Source: RGIG4576 sp964536025 (lineage in GTDB: Bacteria; Bacteroidota; Bacteroidia; Bacteroidales; Muribaculaceae). Taken from it: DNA of 30,265 nt. The DNA lies in assembly GCA_964536025.1 (NCBI GenBank), contig CAZHXA010000025.1:1-30265 (forward strand). The letters run 5' to 3'. The notes beneath the pieces were generated by a model, which worked only from the letters and a program-made list of their open reading frames with translations, was not told where the DNA came from and did no database searches. Shown here in pieces: positions 17,402 through 25,216 of this stretch (position 1 is its first letter; each line of letters begins with the position of its first letter). Both the position numbers and the translations under genes were made by a program.

Positions 17402-17432
17402 ATTGGAATTATACTAATTTTCACTACATTTG
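17402..17432 (+). promoter_or_regulatory. Promoter in front of the regulator remnant
   Basis: ATTG (17402-17405) is followed after 19 bases by TACATTTG (17425-17432), a full TAnnTTTG match. The predicted start would be near 17438, 16 bases before the ATG at 17454. The promoter looks intact although the gene behind it is broken. Confidence 0.5.
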
Positions 17433-17453
17433 TGTAAAATAAACACATAACCA

Positions 17454-17972
17454 ATGATAGATGAAATTAATGTAAACAATATAACACTTTTTTTTTGCTC
17501 AAGGTGCACATTTTTTATTCGTAATGCTTTTATCAATAAAACTTTTATGCCAATATCAAGTTCGCATTAAGTTACAATTTGGCTTATTGTTCTCCTTTTG
17601 GGTAATACTACACATTAAAGATCTTATAATATACCATTGTACAACAACTCTCACCTTACAAGATATAAATTGGATTACCATAATTGATGTTTTAATAGTG
17701 CCATTGTTCAATTGGAAATAATAAAGTCAAAACGTATTAGTAACCTATGTGCTTTTTCCTTAATACTACCATTTATAATACTTTTTGCCACATATTGTAT
17801 TGTTCAAAATCACACTATAATCATTGCATCATATATATTATCGGCCGTATGTTCATCAATTATTTGTATATATACATTTTATACTTGTTCTAAACTACCA
17901 CAAAAACATCTTAATCGAAAAGCTTCCATCTATACTATAAGTGCGTTCTTGTCGTTTTTTCTATATGTCTAA
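17454..17972 (+). pseudogene. Frameshifted remnant of a membrane regulator (7TM-AraC-like N-terminal half)
   Basis: Three overlapping reading-frame segments give a continuous membrane-protein sequence only if two frameshifts are allowed. Segment 1 starts at the ATG at 17454 (MIDEINVNNITLFF) and runs into a tract of nine T (17488-17496). With one T fewer it continues in the next frame as FAQGAHFLFVMLLSIKLL and on to TIIDVLIVPLFNWK, ending at 17721. A second shift near 17705-17715 leads to KSKRISNLCAFSLILPFIIL and ends at 17972. The FAQGAHFLF start, the evenly spaced hydrophobic helices and the IDVLIVPLF block resemble the N-terminal membrane domain of Bacteroidales 7TM-AraC regulators. The helix-turn-helix region is absent. 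The family assignment is by pattern only; two unrelated small membrane proteins are the alternative. Confidence 0.55.
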
Positions 17973-18127
17973 AAGAAGCCATATTTTTTACAAATTGCTC
18001 ACTCTTTTTGACTATTTGAAACATTTTTCATTCATTTTATCCATTAATTTACCTTAGCTAAATTTAATAAACTAACATGAGCTAACTCATTAAATACACA
18101 CAATGTGCTATTGTTATAATTATTTCA

Positions 18128-18709
18128 ATGACAATGTTTCAATGTTCTTATAAAGTAAACAATGAATCATCACCACAAATACCTATTGAAATATTACAAG
18201 CCGGAGATATTGCTTTTAGACGAGGTGAAAGTATTGCAAGCGAAATCGTGTTACATAATGACATCAATGGGAAATATTCACATGTGGGACTGGTTGTTGA
18301 AACCGATAGTGGTTTAATGATTGTACATTCTGTTCCGGGAGAAATATCTACAAATGAAATTAGCGACATTATACAAATCGAACACATCGATAACTATTTT
18401 GCTCGTAACGTATCAGTGAGAGGGAAAATCATGAGAATGAATTTAGACTCTGCTCAACGCAAAACATTAAATTTTTTGGTTCTTAAAAAAGTGCAAGAAA
18501 AAGTACCTTTTGATCACAACTATGACCTATCGGATACGACAAAACTTTATTGTACCGAACTAATACAATTACTTTTTAAAAACATAGGTATAGATATTGC
18601 TCAAAAACGCATCACGACTATTAATGTTCCAGGTTTGAACACTAAATATATCATGCCATCAGACATATACAGCAATAATAATTTAAAAACTATATTTATT
18701 AACTCATAA
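18128..18709 (+). CDS. Papain-like YiiX/C92-family protein (NlpC/P60 superfamily)
   Basis: A 193-residue protein with the circularly permuted NlpC/P60 arrangement of the C92 (YiiX/YaeF) group, acting as a cysteine amidase or peptidase. The expected order is visible: LQAGDIAFRRG (24-34), the catalytic histidine in KYSHVGLVVE (His52), and the catalytic cysteine in KLYCTELIQLLF (Cys142), followed by a helix. The start used is the first in-frame ATG after the last stop. Upstream, in frame, 18077-18127 reads MS-stop-LIKYTQCAIVIIIS, a good signal-peptide-like sequence leading into MTMFQC. The original lipoprotein start may therefore be lost to a stop codon at 18083-18085, or an unusual ATT start (18089) may be used. 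Confidence 0.8.
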   Translation: MTMFQCSYKVNNESSPQIPIEILQAGDIAFRRGESIASEIVLHNDINGKYSHVGLVVETDSGLMIVHSVPGEISTNEISDIIQIEHIDNYFARNVSVRGKIMRMNLDSAQRKTLNFLVLKKVQEKVPFDHNYDLSDTTKLYCTELIQLLFKNIGIDIAQKRITTINVPGLNTKYIMPSDIYSNNNLKTIFINS

Positions 18710-18721
18710 ACACTATTAATT

Positions 18722-19009
18722 ATGAAAAAACTATTTTTATCATTGGTATGCATGATTGCATTAATTACAATTTCTTCATGTGGCGGTAATTCTGCGACCC
18801 CTTCTGACACTGCAAAAGAATGGATAGAACTAATAATCGAAAAGAAAGGTGGCATTGATTCTTATTCAATTTTAAGTAAAACCATAGCAGAAGATGGAAA
18901 GACTGCTAAAGTTGAATATGAAATTGTCTATGGTAACGGCAAGAAAGACAAGCAATCTTTTGACATGGTTCTTATTGACGGTAAATGGAAACAACGTATA
19001 AAGAAATAA
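18722..19009 (+). CDS. Small lipoprotein, DUF4878-like
   Basis: A 95-residue lipoprotein. The signal peptide (MKKLFLSLVCMIALITISSC) gives lipidated Cys20, followed by GGNSATPSDTAKEWIELI. A short alpha plus beta domain resembles the NTF2/lumazine-binding-like DUF4878 group: an early helix, then strands KVEYEIVYGNGKKDKQSFDMVLIDGKWK. The closing DGKWK strand is typical of that group. Function is unknown. It starts 12 bases after the C92 gene stop, so the two are likely co-transcribed. The first of three strong hairpins begins 5 bases after its stop. Confidence 0.78.
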   Translation: MKKLFLSLVCMIALITISSCGGNSATPSDTAKEWIELIIEKKGGIDSYSILSKTIAEDGKTAKVEYEIVYGNGKKDKQSFDMVLIDGKWKQRIKK

Positions 19010-19014
19010 CACAA

Positions 19015-19058
19015 TGTAAACTTATTGAGGATATATAACTCATCCTCATAAGTTTACA
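19015..19058 (+). terminator. Hairpin 1 of three after the small lipoprotein gene
   Basis: The arms TGTAAACTTA plus TGAGGAT (19015-19024 and 19026-19032) pair perfectly with 19042-19048 and 19049-19058; one T is bulged. That is 17 bp with a 9-base loop. There is no T-tract after it, so it may be an mRNA 3'-end stabiliser rather than a classical terminator. Confidence 0.6.
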
Positions 19059-19085
19059 TGCCATGGAAAACACTTCAAAATTGAA

Positions 19086-19116
19086 AAAATCATAACCTAA
19101 AAAGATTTATGATTTT
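19086..19116. repeat. Hairpin 2 of three, inverted repeat
   Basis: AAAATCATAA (19086-19095) pairs perfectly with 19107-19116 around an 11-base loop and is followed by CC rather than T. It lies between the two larger hairpins. Confidence 0.6.
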
Positions 19117-19147
19117 CCACCATTAGAATTAAGAAATTCAGCCACTT

Positions 19148-19200
19148 AATGTTTGTAAACAGTGTTTTTATGCCAAAAAACACTGTTTACAAACATTTTT
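19148..19200 (+). terminator. Hairpin 3 of three: 22-bp perfect stem with T-tail
   Basis: A perfect 22-bp inverted repeat (19148-19169 with 19176-19197) has a 6-base loop, ATGCCA. The plus-strand side ends in TTTTT (19196-19200). This is a strong rho-independent terminator for the C92/lipoprotein unit. The arm contains TGTAAACA, sharing TGTAAAC with hairpin 1. Confidence 0.8.
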
Positions 19201-19386
19201 CATTCTACAACTTACATTAAATCAATTTTTATCGAAAAAATAATTGCCATTACCATCTTTTTTGCGTAAATTCGTAAAGAAGATAAAGTGATATTCCATA
19301 ACACGCGGAATTAACTCTTATTTTCTAATATTATTACCATAAGAAAAATAACTAATAACAAAAAAATAAACATTAGCATCAAAACA
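19201..19386 (+). promoter_or_regulatory. Leader and candidate promoter of the glycogen operon
   Basis: Very AT-rich non-coding stretch. ATTG (19243-19246) followed after 20 bases by TAAATTCG (19267-19274) is a one-mismatch match to the Bacteroidota promoter consensus. Transcription would start near 19280 and leave a leader of about 105 bases. No other structure was seen. Confidence 0.35.
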
Positions 19387-21348
19387 ATGAGCTACTTAAG
19401 ATTTGATAAAACTCTGTTAACGAATCTCGAAGAATCACTTCCTAAAGAAATACTTCGCACCAATCGTTCCGGAGCATACCATTGCACAACAATCGTCGAT
19501 TGCAATACTCGCAAATACCATGGATTGCTTGTAATACCAATACCGGAATTAGACGATGAAAATCACGTAATGCTATCATCTTTAGATGAAACCGTTATTC
19601 AGCATGGAGCAGAGTTTAATTTAAGCCTTCATAAGTACCAAGGCAATAATTATAGTCCCAACGGACACAAATACGTAAGAGAATTTGAATGTGAAAAAGT
19701 TCCCACAACATGGTACCGTGTGGGAGGCGTTATTTTGAAAAAAGAAAAGCTGTTCGTTCATCACGAAAACAGAATTTTAATAAGATACACATTAGTTGAA
19801 GCACATTCAGCAACAACATTGCGACTTCGTCCTTTCCTTGCGTTCCGTAGTGTTCGTCAATACACTCACGAAAATACTCAGGCAAGTCGCGACTATCAAT
19901 TAGTAGACAATGGAATAAAAACATGCATGTATCCCGGTTATCCTGAATTATACATGCAATTAAACAAGAAAAATGAATTTCACTTCAATCCTGATTGGTA
20001 TCGAGGAATTGAGTATCCCAAAGAACAAGAACGAGGATATGACTTCAATGAAGATTTATATGTTCCGGGATATTTTGAACTAAATATCAAAAAAGGTGAA
20101 AGTGTTGTATTCTCTGCCGGAATTTCGGAGGTAAGTACACGCACATTAAAGAAAACATTTGAAGAAGAACGTGAAGAACGTACTCCTCGCGATACATTTC
20201 AACATTGCTTGATTAACGCAGCACACCAATTTTTAAATAAACAAGGCGACGAATCTTATATACTTGCAGGATACCCATGGTTTAAATGTCGTGCACGCGA
20301 CCTTTTCATTTCATTGCCAGGTCTTACATTATCCATCAATGAAGTGTCAAAATTTGAAAAAATCATGGAAACAGCAAGTAAAGCCATACGTCATTTTATA
20401 AATGGTGAACAAAATGACTTGAAAATATATGAAATGGAGCATCCCGACATCCTTTTATGGGCAGTGTGGTGTATTCAACAATATGCAAAAATGGTGTCCC
20501 GTGAAAAATGCCGTGAAAAATATGGCGATTTATTACGCGAGATAATGGAATTTATAACCAATGGTAAACATAAAAATCTATTTATTCATTCCAATGGTCT
20601 TGTTTATGCCAATGGTACCGATAATGCAATCACATGGATGAATGCAACCGCCAATGGTCATCCGGTTACCACAAGAACCGGTTACATTGTTGAATTTAAT
20701 GCATTGTGGTATAATGCACTTCGTTTTGTTGCTGAGATTCTTAACGAAAAAGAAAGCAACACGTTGTTTACCGACAATTTAAACAAAATTGCCGACACTA
20801 CCGGTAAATCATTTGTCGATACGTTCCTAAATGAATATGGCTACTTATTGGACTATGTTGACGGCAACATGATGGATTGGAGCGTAAGACCAAACATGAT
20901 TTTTGCAGCAGCTTTTGACTACTCTCCTTTAAATGCACAACAAAAGAAAGGCGTAGTGGATATTTGCACAAAAGAATTACTTACCCCTAAAGGACTTCGC
21001 ACATTAAGTCCTAAGAGTGGCGGTTATAATCCTAATTATGTAGGTCCTCAAAGTCAACGCGATTATGCTTATCATCAAGGTACTGCTTGGCCTTGGTTAG
21101 CCGGTTTCTATTTTGAAGCATACATTCGCATCTATAAGATGAGTGGTGTAGGTTTTGTTGAACGTCAACTAATCGGCTACGAAGACGAATTATCAACACA
21201 TTGCATAGGCTCTATTCCTGAATTATTTGATGGGAACCCACCGTTTAAAGGACGTGGAGCAATTTCTTTTGCAATGAATATTGCTGAAATATTGAGAACT
21301 TTATACTTACTAAGTAAATATAACTATAACATGGAGGAACCTGTATGA
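19387..21348 (+). CDS. Glycogen debranching enzyme (GH133, amylo-alpha-1,6-glucosidase)
   Basis: Hydrolyses alpha-1,6 branch points of glycogen or limit dextrin in the cytoplasm. The 653-residue protein has a beta-sandwich N-terminal domain (about 20-240; EILRTNRSGAYHCTTIVDCN and RKYHGLLV are family landmarks). An (alpha/alpha)6 catalytic domain follows (about 270-645). Conserved blocks include AGYPWFKCRARDLFISLPG (294-312), the TWMNATANGHPVTTRTG substrate-binding region, VEFNALWYNAL, and YHQGTAWPWLAG near the end. No signal peptide. It is the first gene of an operon; its stop overlaps the glycosyltransferase start (ATGA), giving translational coupling. Confidence 0.95.
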   Translation: MSYLRFDKTLLTNLEESLPKEILRTNRSGAYHCTTIVDCNTRKYHGLLVIPIPELDDENHVMLSSLDETVIQHGAEFNLSLHKYQGNNYSPNGHKYVREFECEKVPTTWYRVGGVILKKEKLFVHHENRILIRYTLVEAHSATTLRLRPFLAFRSVRQYTHENTQASRDYQLVDNGIKTCMYPGYPELYMQLNKKNEFHFNPDWYRGIEYPKEQERGYDFNEDLYVPGYFELNIKKGESVVFSAGISEVSTRTLKKTFEEEREERTPRDTFQHCLINAAHQFLNKQGDESYILAGYPWFKCRARDLFISLPGLTLSINEVSKFEKIMETASKAIRHFINGEQNDLKIYEMEHPDILLWAVWCIQQYAKMVSREKCREKYGDLLREIMEFITNGKHKNLFIHSNGLVYANGTDNAITWMNATANGHPVTTRTGYIVEFNALWYNALRFVAEILNEKESNTLFTDNLNKIADTTGKSFVDTFLNEYGYLLDYVDGNMMDWSVRPNMIFAAAFDYSPLNAQQKKGVVDICTKELLTPKGLRTLSPKSGGYNPNYVGPQSQRDYAYHQGTAWPWLAGFYFEAYIRIYKMSGVGFVERQLIGYEDELSTHCIGSIPELFDGNPPFKGRGAISFAMNIAEILRTLYLLSKYNYNMEEPV

Positions 21349-22610
21349 AAGTATTAATGTTTGGATGGGAATTTCCTCCCAAAATATTAGGTGGCTTGGC
21401 TGTTGCATCCTATGGTATAACAAAAGGTTTAAGTTTGCAAGGTGATGTAGAAACAACTTTCTGTCTGCCAAAGCCTACAGGAGAAGAAGAAAAATTCTTA
21501 AATATAATAGGAATGAATCAAGTTCCCATTGTGTGGAAAGATGTTAATTATGATTACTTGAAATCAAGACTTCCCAACTACACGACACCGGAACAATATT
21601 ATTCATTCCGCGACCACATTTATGCCGATTTCTCTTACATGCGTACCAACGACCTCGGATGCATGGAATTTGCCGGTGGTTACCCTCAAAATCTGCATGA
21701 AGAAATCAATAATTACTCTATTATAGCAGGCGTTGTAGCACGTCAACAAGAATTTGACATTATACATGCTCACGATTGGCTCACATACCCCGCCGGTGTT
21801 CACGCTAAAATGGTAAGCGGAAAGCCTCTTTGCATACATGTTCACGCAACCGATTTTGACCGTTCTCGCGGTAAAGTTAATCCTACTGTTTATTCTATTG
21901 AAAAAAACGGTATGGACTATGCCGATTGTATAATGTGTGTATCAGAGCTAACTCGACAGACTGTAATACACCAATATCATCAAGATCCACATAAATGTGT
22001 GGCCATGCACAATGCAGTATATCCGCTATCTCAAGAATTACAAGATATTCCGCGTGCAGAACACCCCAAAGAGAAAATTGTAACATTCTTGGGTCGCATA
22101 ACCATGCAAAAAGGCCCTGAATATTTTGTAGAAGCAGCGTCTCTCGTTTTAAAACGAACAAAAAATATTCGTTTTGTCATGGCAGGCTCCGGTGATAAAC
22201 TTGAAGAAATGATACTTTTGGCTGCCGAACGTGGCATTGCCGACCGTTTCCATTTTCCTGGTTTCCAACGAGGCAAGCAAGTATATGAAACCTACAAAAA
22301 CAGTGATGTATTTGTCATGCCGTCGGTATCTGAGCCGTTTGGTATAGCACCGCTTGAAGCTATGCAATGTGGTACTCCATCTATCATCTCAAAGCAATCG
22401 GGATGTGGAGAAATACTATCAAATGTAATAAAAGTAGATTATTGGGATATTAATGCTATGGCTGACGCCATTTATTCTATCTGTACCAACCCGTCATTAT
22501 TCAAATATTTACAAGAAGAAGGTAAAAAAGAGGTTGACGGCATTACTTGGGAAAAAGTGGGATTAAAACACCGAGCTATCTACGACGAATTAATAAGAAA
22601 CAACCGATAA
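21345..22610 (+). CDS. Glycogen-synthase-like glycosyltransferase (GT-B fold)
   Basis: A 421-residue retaining GT-B glycosyltransferase. The N-terminal GWEFPPKILGGLA (7-19) is the glycine-rich loop equivalent of the KxGGL motif of glycogen synthases. HAHDWLTYPAG (141-151) is the interdomain substrate region. The C-terminal nucleotide-sugar site has FLGRITMQKGPEYF (Arg251, Lys256) and the E-x7-E pair Glu330/Glu338 in VSEPFGIAPLEAM. Context between a debranching enzyme and a GH57 hydrolase supports extension of alpha-1,4-glucan chains. Whether the donor is ADP-glucose or UDP-glucose cannot be told. The start overlaps the debranching gene by 4 bases. Confidence 0.9.
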   Translation: MKVLMFGWEFPPKILGGLAVASYGITKGLSLQGDVETTFCLPKPTGEEEKFLNIIGMNQVPIVWKDVNYDYLKSRLPNYTTPEQYYSFRDHIYADFSYMRTNDLGCMEFAGGYPQNLHEEINNYSIIAGVVARQQEFDIIHAHDWLTYPAGVHAKMVSGKPLCIHVHATDFDRSRGKVNPTVYSIEKNGMDYADCIMCVSELTRQTVIHQYHQDPHKCVAMHNAVYPLSQELQDIPRAEHPKEKIVTFLGRITMQKGPEYFVEAASLVLKRTKNIRFVMAGSGDKLEEMILLAAERGIADRFHFPGFQRGKQVYETYKNSDVFVMPSVSEPFGIAPLEAMQCGTPSIISKQSGCGEILSNVIKVDYWDINAMADAIYSICTNPSLFKYLQEEGKKEVDGITWEKVGLKHRAIYDELIRNNR

Positions 22611-22629
22611 ACATAAATAATTTAATAAA

Positions 22630-24009
22630 ATGAAAACAATTTGTCTATATTTCGAGATACACCAAATAATACACCTAAAACGCTATCGCTGTTTTGATAT
22701 AGGTCGCGATCATTACTATTATGATGACTATGAAAATGAACGTAGCATCACCGAAATAGCTGAACGCTCTTATATTCCGGCTCTAAACACTCTTATTGAA
22801 ATGGCTAAAAACAATAATGGTGCTTTCAAAGTTGCTGTTTCAGTTTCGGGTGTAGGTCTTGAACAATTGGAGATACACGCTCCGTCAGTTATTGAATTAT
22901 TACATCAATTAAACGATACTGGTTGTTGTGAATTTTTATGCGAGCCATACTCTCACGGACTTTCTTCACTCGCCAATGAAGACTGCTTCCGTGAAGATGT
23001 GGAAATGATGAAGGTGAAGATTAAACAAATGTTTGGTAAAACTCCCAAGATTTTCCGTAACTCAAGTTTGATTTACTCCAATGAAATAGGTGCTATGGTT
23101 GCCGACATGGGTTTCAAAGGTATGCTCACTGAAGGAGCAAAACATGTCCTTGGTTGGAAGAGCCCACACTACTTATACCATTGTGCCAACAATCCTAACC
23201 TAAAACTTTTATTACGCGACTATAAACTGTCTGATGACATAAGCCTTCGTTTCTCCAACTCAGAATGGTCGGAATATCCCCTATTTGCCGATAAATATAT
23301 CGGTTGGATTGCCGACATGCCCGAAGAGGAACAAGTCATAAACATATTTATGGAATTATCTTCCATAGGCATAGACCAACCTCTATCTTCCAATATTTTG
23401 GAATTTTTGAAAGCACTTCCTATTTGTGCAAAGAATAGAGGAATTACATTCTCTACACCAAGCGAAGTTATCAGTAAACTTAAATCAGTTGACATGGCTG
23501 ATGTTCCTTATCCTATGTCATGGATTGACGAGGAACGCGACACAAGTTGCTTCTTAGGTAACATTATGCAGAGAGAAGCATTCAACAAGCTATATAGCGT
23601 TGCCGAACGCGTACACTTATGCACCGACCGCAGAATCAAGCAAGACTGGAGCTACATGCAAGCAAGCAATAACTTCCGATTTATGACTACAAAAAACACA
23701 GGTATTGCCGTAAATCGCGGAATATATGATTCTCCGTTTGATGCTTTCACCAATTACATGAATATTTTAGGTGATTTCATCGGCAGAGTCAATTCTCTTT
23801 ATCCGGTAGATATGGATAATGAAGAACTTAATTCACTCCTAACCACAATAAAAAATCAAGGGGAAGAAATTGAAGTGCTTAATAAAGAAGTTGACAAATT
23901 AAAAGCAAAATTGGCAAAAACAACGCCTAAAGAAGAGAAAAAAACAACTTCAACTAAGAAAACTGCAACTACCAAAAAAACTGTAGTAGCTAAAACTTCT
24001 AAAAAATAA
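22630..24009 (+). CDS. GH57 family alpha-glucanase/amylase with Lys/Thr-rich tail
   Basis: A 459-residue cytoplasmic glycoside hydrolase of family 57, which includes alpha-amylases, 4-alpha-glucanotransferases and branching enzymes. Family landmarks are EIHQIIHL (9-16, the HQP-like motif), CEFLCEPYSHG (100-110) and the nucleophile region SSLIYSNEIGAMVADMG with likely Glu152. A candidate acid lies near Asp202/203, and the SEWSEYPLFADKYIGW block is also present. The last about 70 residues are unlike a typical GH57: a short coiled coil (about 400-430) is followed by a tail made almost only of Thr, Lys and Ala. The gene follows the glycosyltransferase after 19 bases and ends at a terminator hairpin. 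Its role is glycogen turnover or branch shaping. Confidence 0.9.
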   Translation: MKTICLYFEIHQIIHLKRYRCFDIGRDHYYYDDYENERSITEIAERSYIPALNTLIEMAKNNNGAFKVAVSVSGVGLEQLEIHAPSVIELLHQLNDTGCCEFLCEPYSHGLSSLANEDCFREDVEMMKVKIKQMFGKTPKIFRNSSLIYSNEIGAMVADMGFKGMLTEGAKHVLGWKSPHYLYHCANNPNLKLLLRDYKLSDDISLRFSNSEWSEYPLFADKYIGWIADMPEEEQVINIFMELSSIGIDQPLSSNILEFLKALPICAKNRGITFSTPSEVISKLKSVDMADVPYPMSWIDEERDTSCFLGNIMQREAFNKLYSVAERVHLCTDRRIKQDWSYMQASNNFRFMTTKNTGIAVNRGIYDSPFDAFTNYMNILGDFIGRVNSLYPVDMDNEELNSLLTTIKNQGEEIEVLNKEVDKLKAKLAKTTPKEEKKTTSTKKTATTKKTVVAKTSKK

Positions 24010-24036
24010 TCTTTTTTATTCATAATTATTTTAGGT

Positions 24037-24080
24037 CAGAAAAGTCTTTTAAACTCATAAAAGGCTTTTCTGTTTTCTTT
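24037..24080 (+). terminator. Terminator of the glycogen operon
   Basis: CAGAAAAG (24037-24044) plus CTTTT pairs with AAAAG plus CTTTTCTG (to 24072), with a single mismatch. It is followed by TTTTCTTT. It lies 28 bases after the GH57 stop. Confidence 0.8.
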
Positions 24081-24129
24081 ATATTTGACAATATTTTATA
24101 CGAAATTTTAAAACTATATATAATTTGAC

Positions 24130-24137
24130 TAACTTTG
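24130..24137 (+). promoter_or_regulatory. -7 box for the beta-barrel protein
   Basis: TAACTTTG matches TAnnTTTG; a T-rich TTTT lies 20 bases upstream (24106-24109) in place of TTTG. Transcription would begin near 24143, after the first in-frame ATG at 24125. This supports the ATG at 24179 as the true start. Confidence 0.5.
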
Positions 24138-24178
24138 CCACGAATTACACAGTATTAATAAATTGCAATTATTTTATT

Positions 24179-25123
24179 ATGAGAAAAACATTGCTAACTT
24201 TTATTATAATCCTTTTTACATGCTTTTTTTCAAAAGCACAAACAAGCAATTCCACTATAAAACCATTTAATCATTTAGATCTTGGTGTCACTGTAGGAAC
24301 AACAGGTATAGGTCTTGAACTTGGCTCACACATAAACGATATGTTCCGAGTTAGAGCCGGTTTTTCTTATATACCACAAATTGAAGTAAACATGAACTTC
24401 GGCATAGAAGGAAAAAGAAAAGATGACACCGGTAATTGGGTTACAACAAAGTTTGACTCAATGGCAGACCGTTTTAAAGACATAACCGGACTTGAAATCA
24501 ATGACAACATTGACATGGTAGGTAAGCCTAATTTCTATAACGGGAACCTACTTATCGACTTTTTTCCAATCAAAAACAATGCATTCCACATTACAGCCGG
24601 ATTTTATTACGGTTCTTCAAAAATAGCTAAAACCTGCAACGCTATTGAAGACATGGCATCACTTTTAGGCGTTTCTATGTACAACAACATGTACCAAAAA
24701 ATCGAAGCAGGAGAGCCTTTGTATGGTGATGTTTATCTTGACCCGGAATTAGAAGATAGATTTAAAAATATTGGTGAAATGGGTATCCATTTGGGTGACA
24801 ACAAAAAAACCGGTGACCCATATATGATGAAACCCGACGAAAACAGCATGGTTAAAGCTAATGTTTTTGTCAATTCATTCAAGCCATATCTTGGCGTGGG
24901 ATATGGAGGCAAAATAGCAAAAAATAACGATAATATAAGAATTGAAGTTGATTGCGGTGCTATGTTTTGGGGCGGAACACCTAAAATCGTAACACACGAC
25001 GGAACAAATTTGTCTAAAGATATTAATAATATAAGAGGAAAAGTGGGAGATTATGTAAGTTTCATAAAAACCCTCAAAGTGTACCCGGTGGTAAATCTTA
25101 AAGTATCTTTCAGAGTATTTTAA
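24179..25123 (+). CDS. Predicted outer-membrane beta-barrel protein, function unknown
   Basis: A 314-residue exported protein when read from the ATG at 24179. Residues 1-20 (MRKTLLTFI...FFSKA before Gln21) form a clear signal peptide. An ATG 18 codons earlier would bury it and precedes the likely -7 box. After the signal come alternating hydrophobic strands with glycine (LDLGVTVGTTGIGLELGSHI, FRVRAGFSYIPQ, FHITAGFYYGSS, KPYLGVGYGGK) and a final VVNLKVSFRVF ending in aromatic Phe, as in outer-membrane barrels. No family beyond the general Bacteroidota barrel pattern is recognised. It is monocistronic and converges on the minus-strand genes to its right. Confidence 0.8.
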   Translation: MRKTLLTFIIILFTCFFSKAQTSNSTIKPFNHLDLGVTVGTTGIGLELGSHINDMFRVRAGFSYIPQIEVNMNFGIEGKRKDDTGNWVTTKFDSMADRFKDITGLEINDNIDMVGKPNFYNGNLLIDFFPIKNNAFHITAGFYYGSSKIAKTCNAIEDMASLLGVSMYNNMYQKIEAGEPLYGDVYLDPELEDRFKNIGEMGIHLGDNKKTGDPYMMKPDENSMVKANVFVNSFKPYLGVGYGGKIAKNNDNIRIEVDCGAMFWGGTPKIVTHDGTNLSKDINNIRGKVGDYVSFIKTLKVYPVVNLKVSFRVF

Positions 25124-25139
25124 CAAATTTTCCAAGTAT

Positions 25140-25184
25140 AAAAAAGACTTCCAATAAATAATATTTTTATTGGAAGTCTTTTTT
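25140..25184. terminator. Bidirectional terminator between convergent genes
   Basis: A perfect 19-bp inverted repeat (25140-25158 with 25166-25184) starts with AAAAAA on one side and ends with TTTTTT on the other, so it can stop transcription from both the beta-barrel gene and the facing secreted-protein gene. Confidence 0.85.
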
Positions 25185-25216
25185 ATTAGACAAGCTTTTG
25201 TCAAATATTTGCAATC

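Noticed and set aside
17524..17972. Two separate small membrane-protein genes (17524-17721 and 17712-17972)
   Set aside because: They overlap in different frames, the second lacks an ATG at its head (TTG), and their joined translation with segment 17454-17496 forms a continuous membrane-domain pattern; a frameshifted remnant explains them better.
24125..24178. Earlier start for the beta-barrel protein
   Set aside because: The extra 18 residues would place the signal peptide internally, and the likely -7 box lies at 24130-24137, after this ATG.
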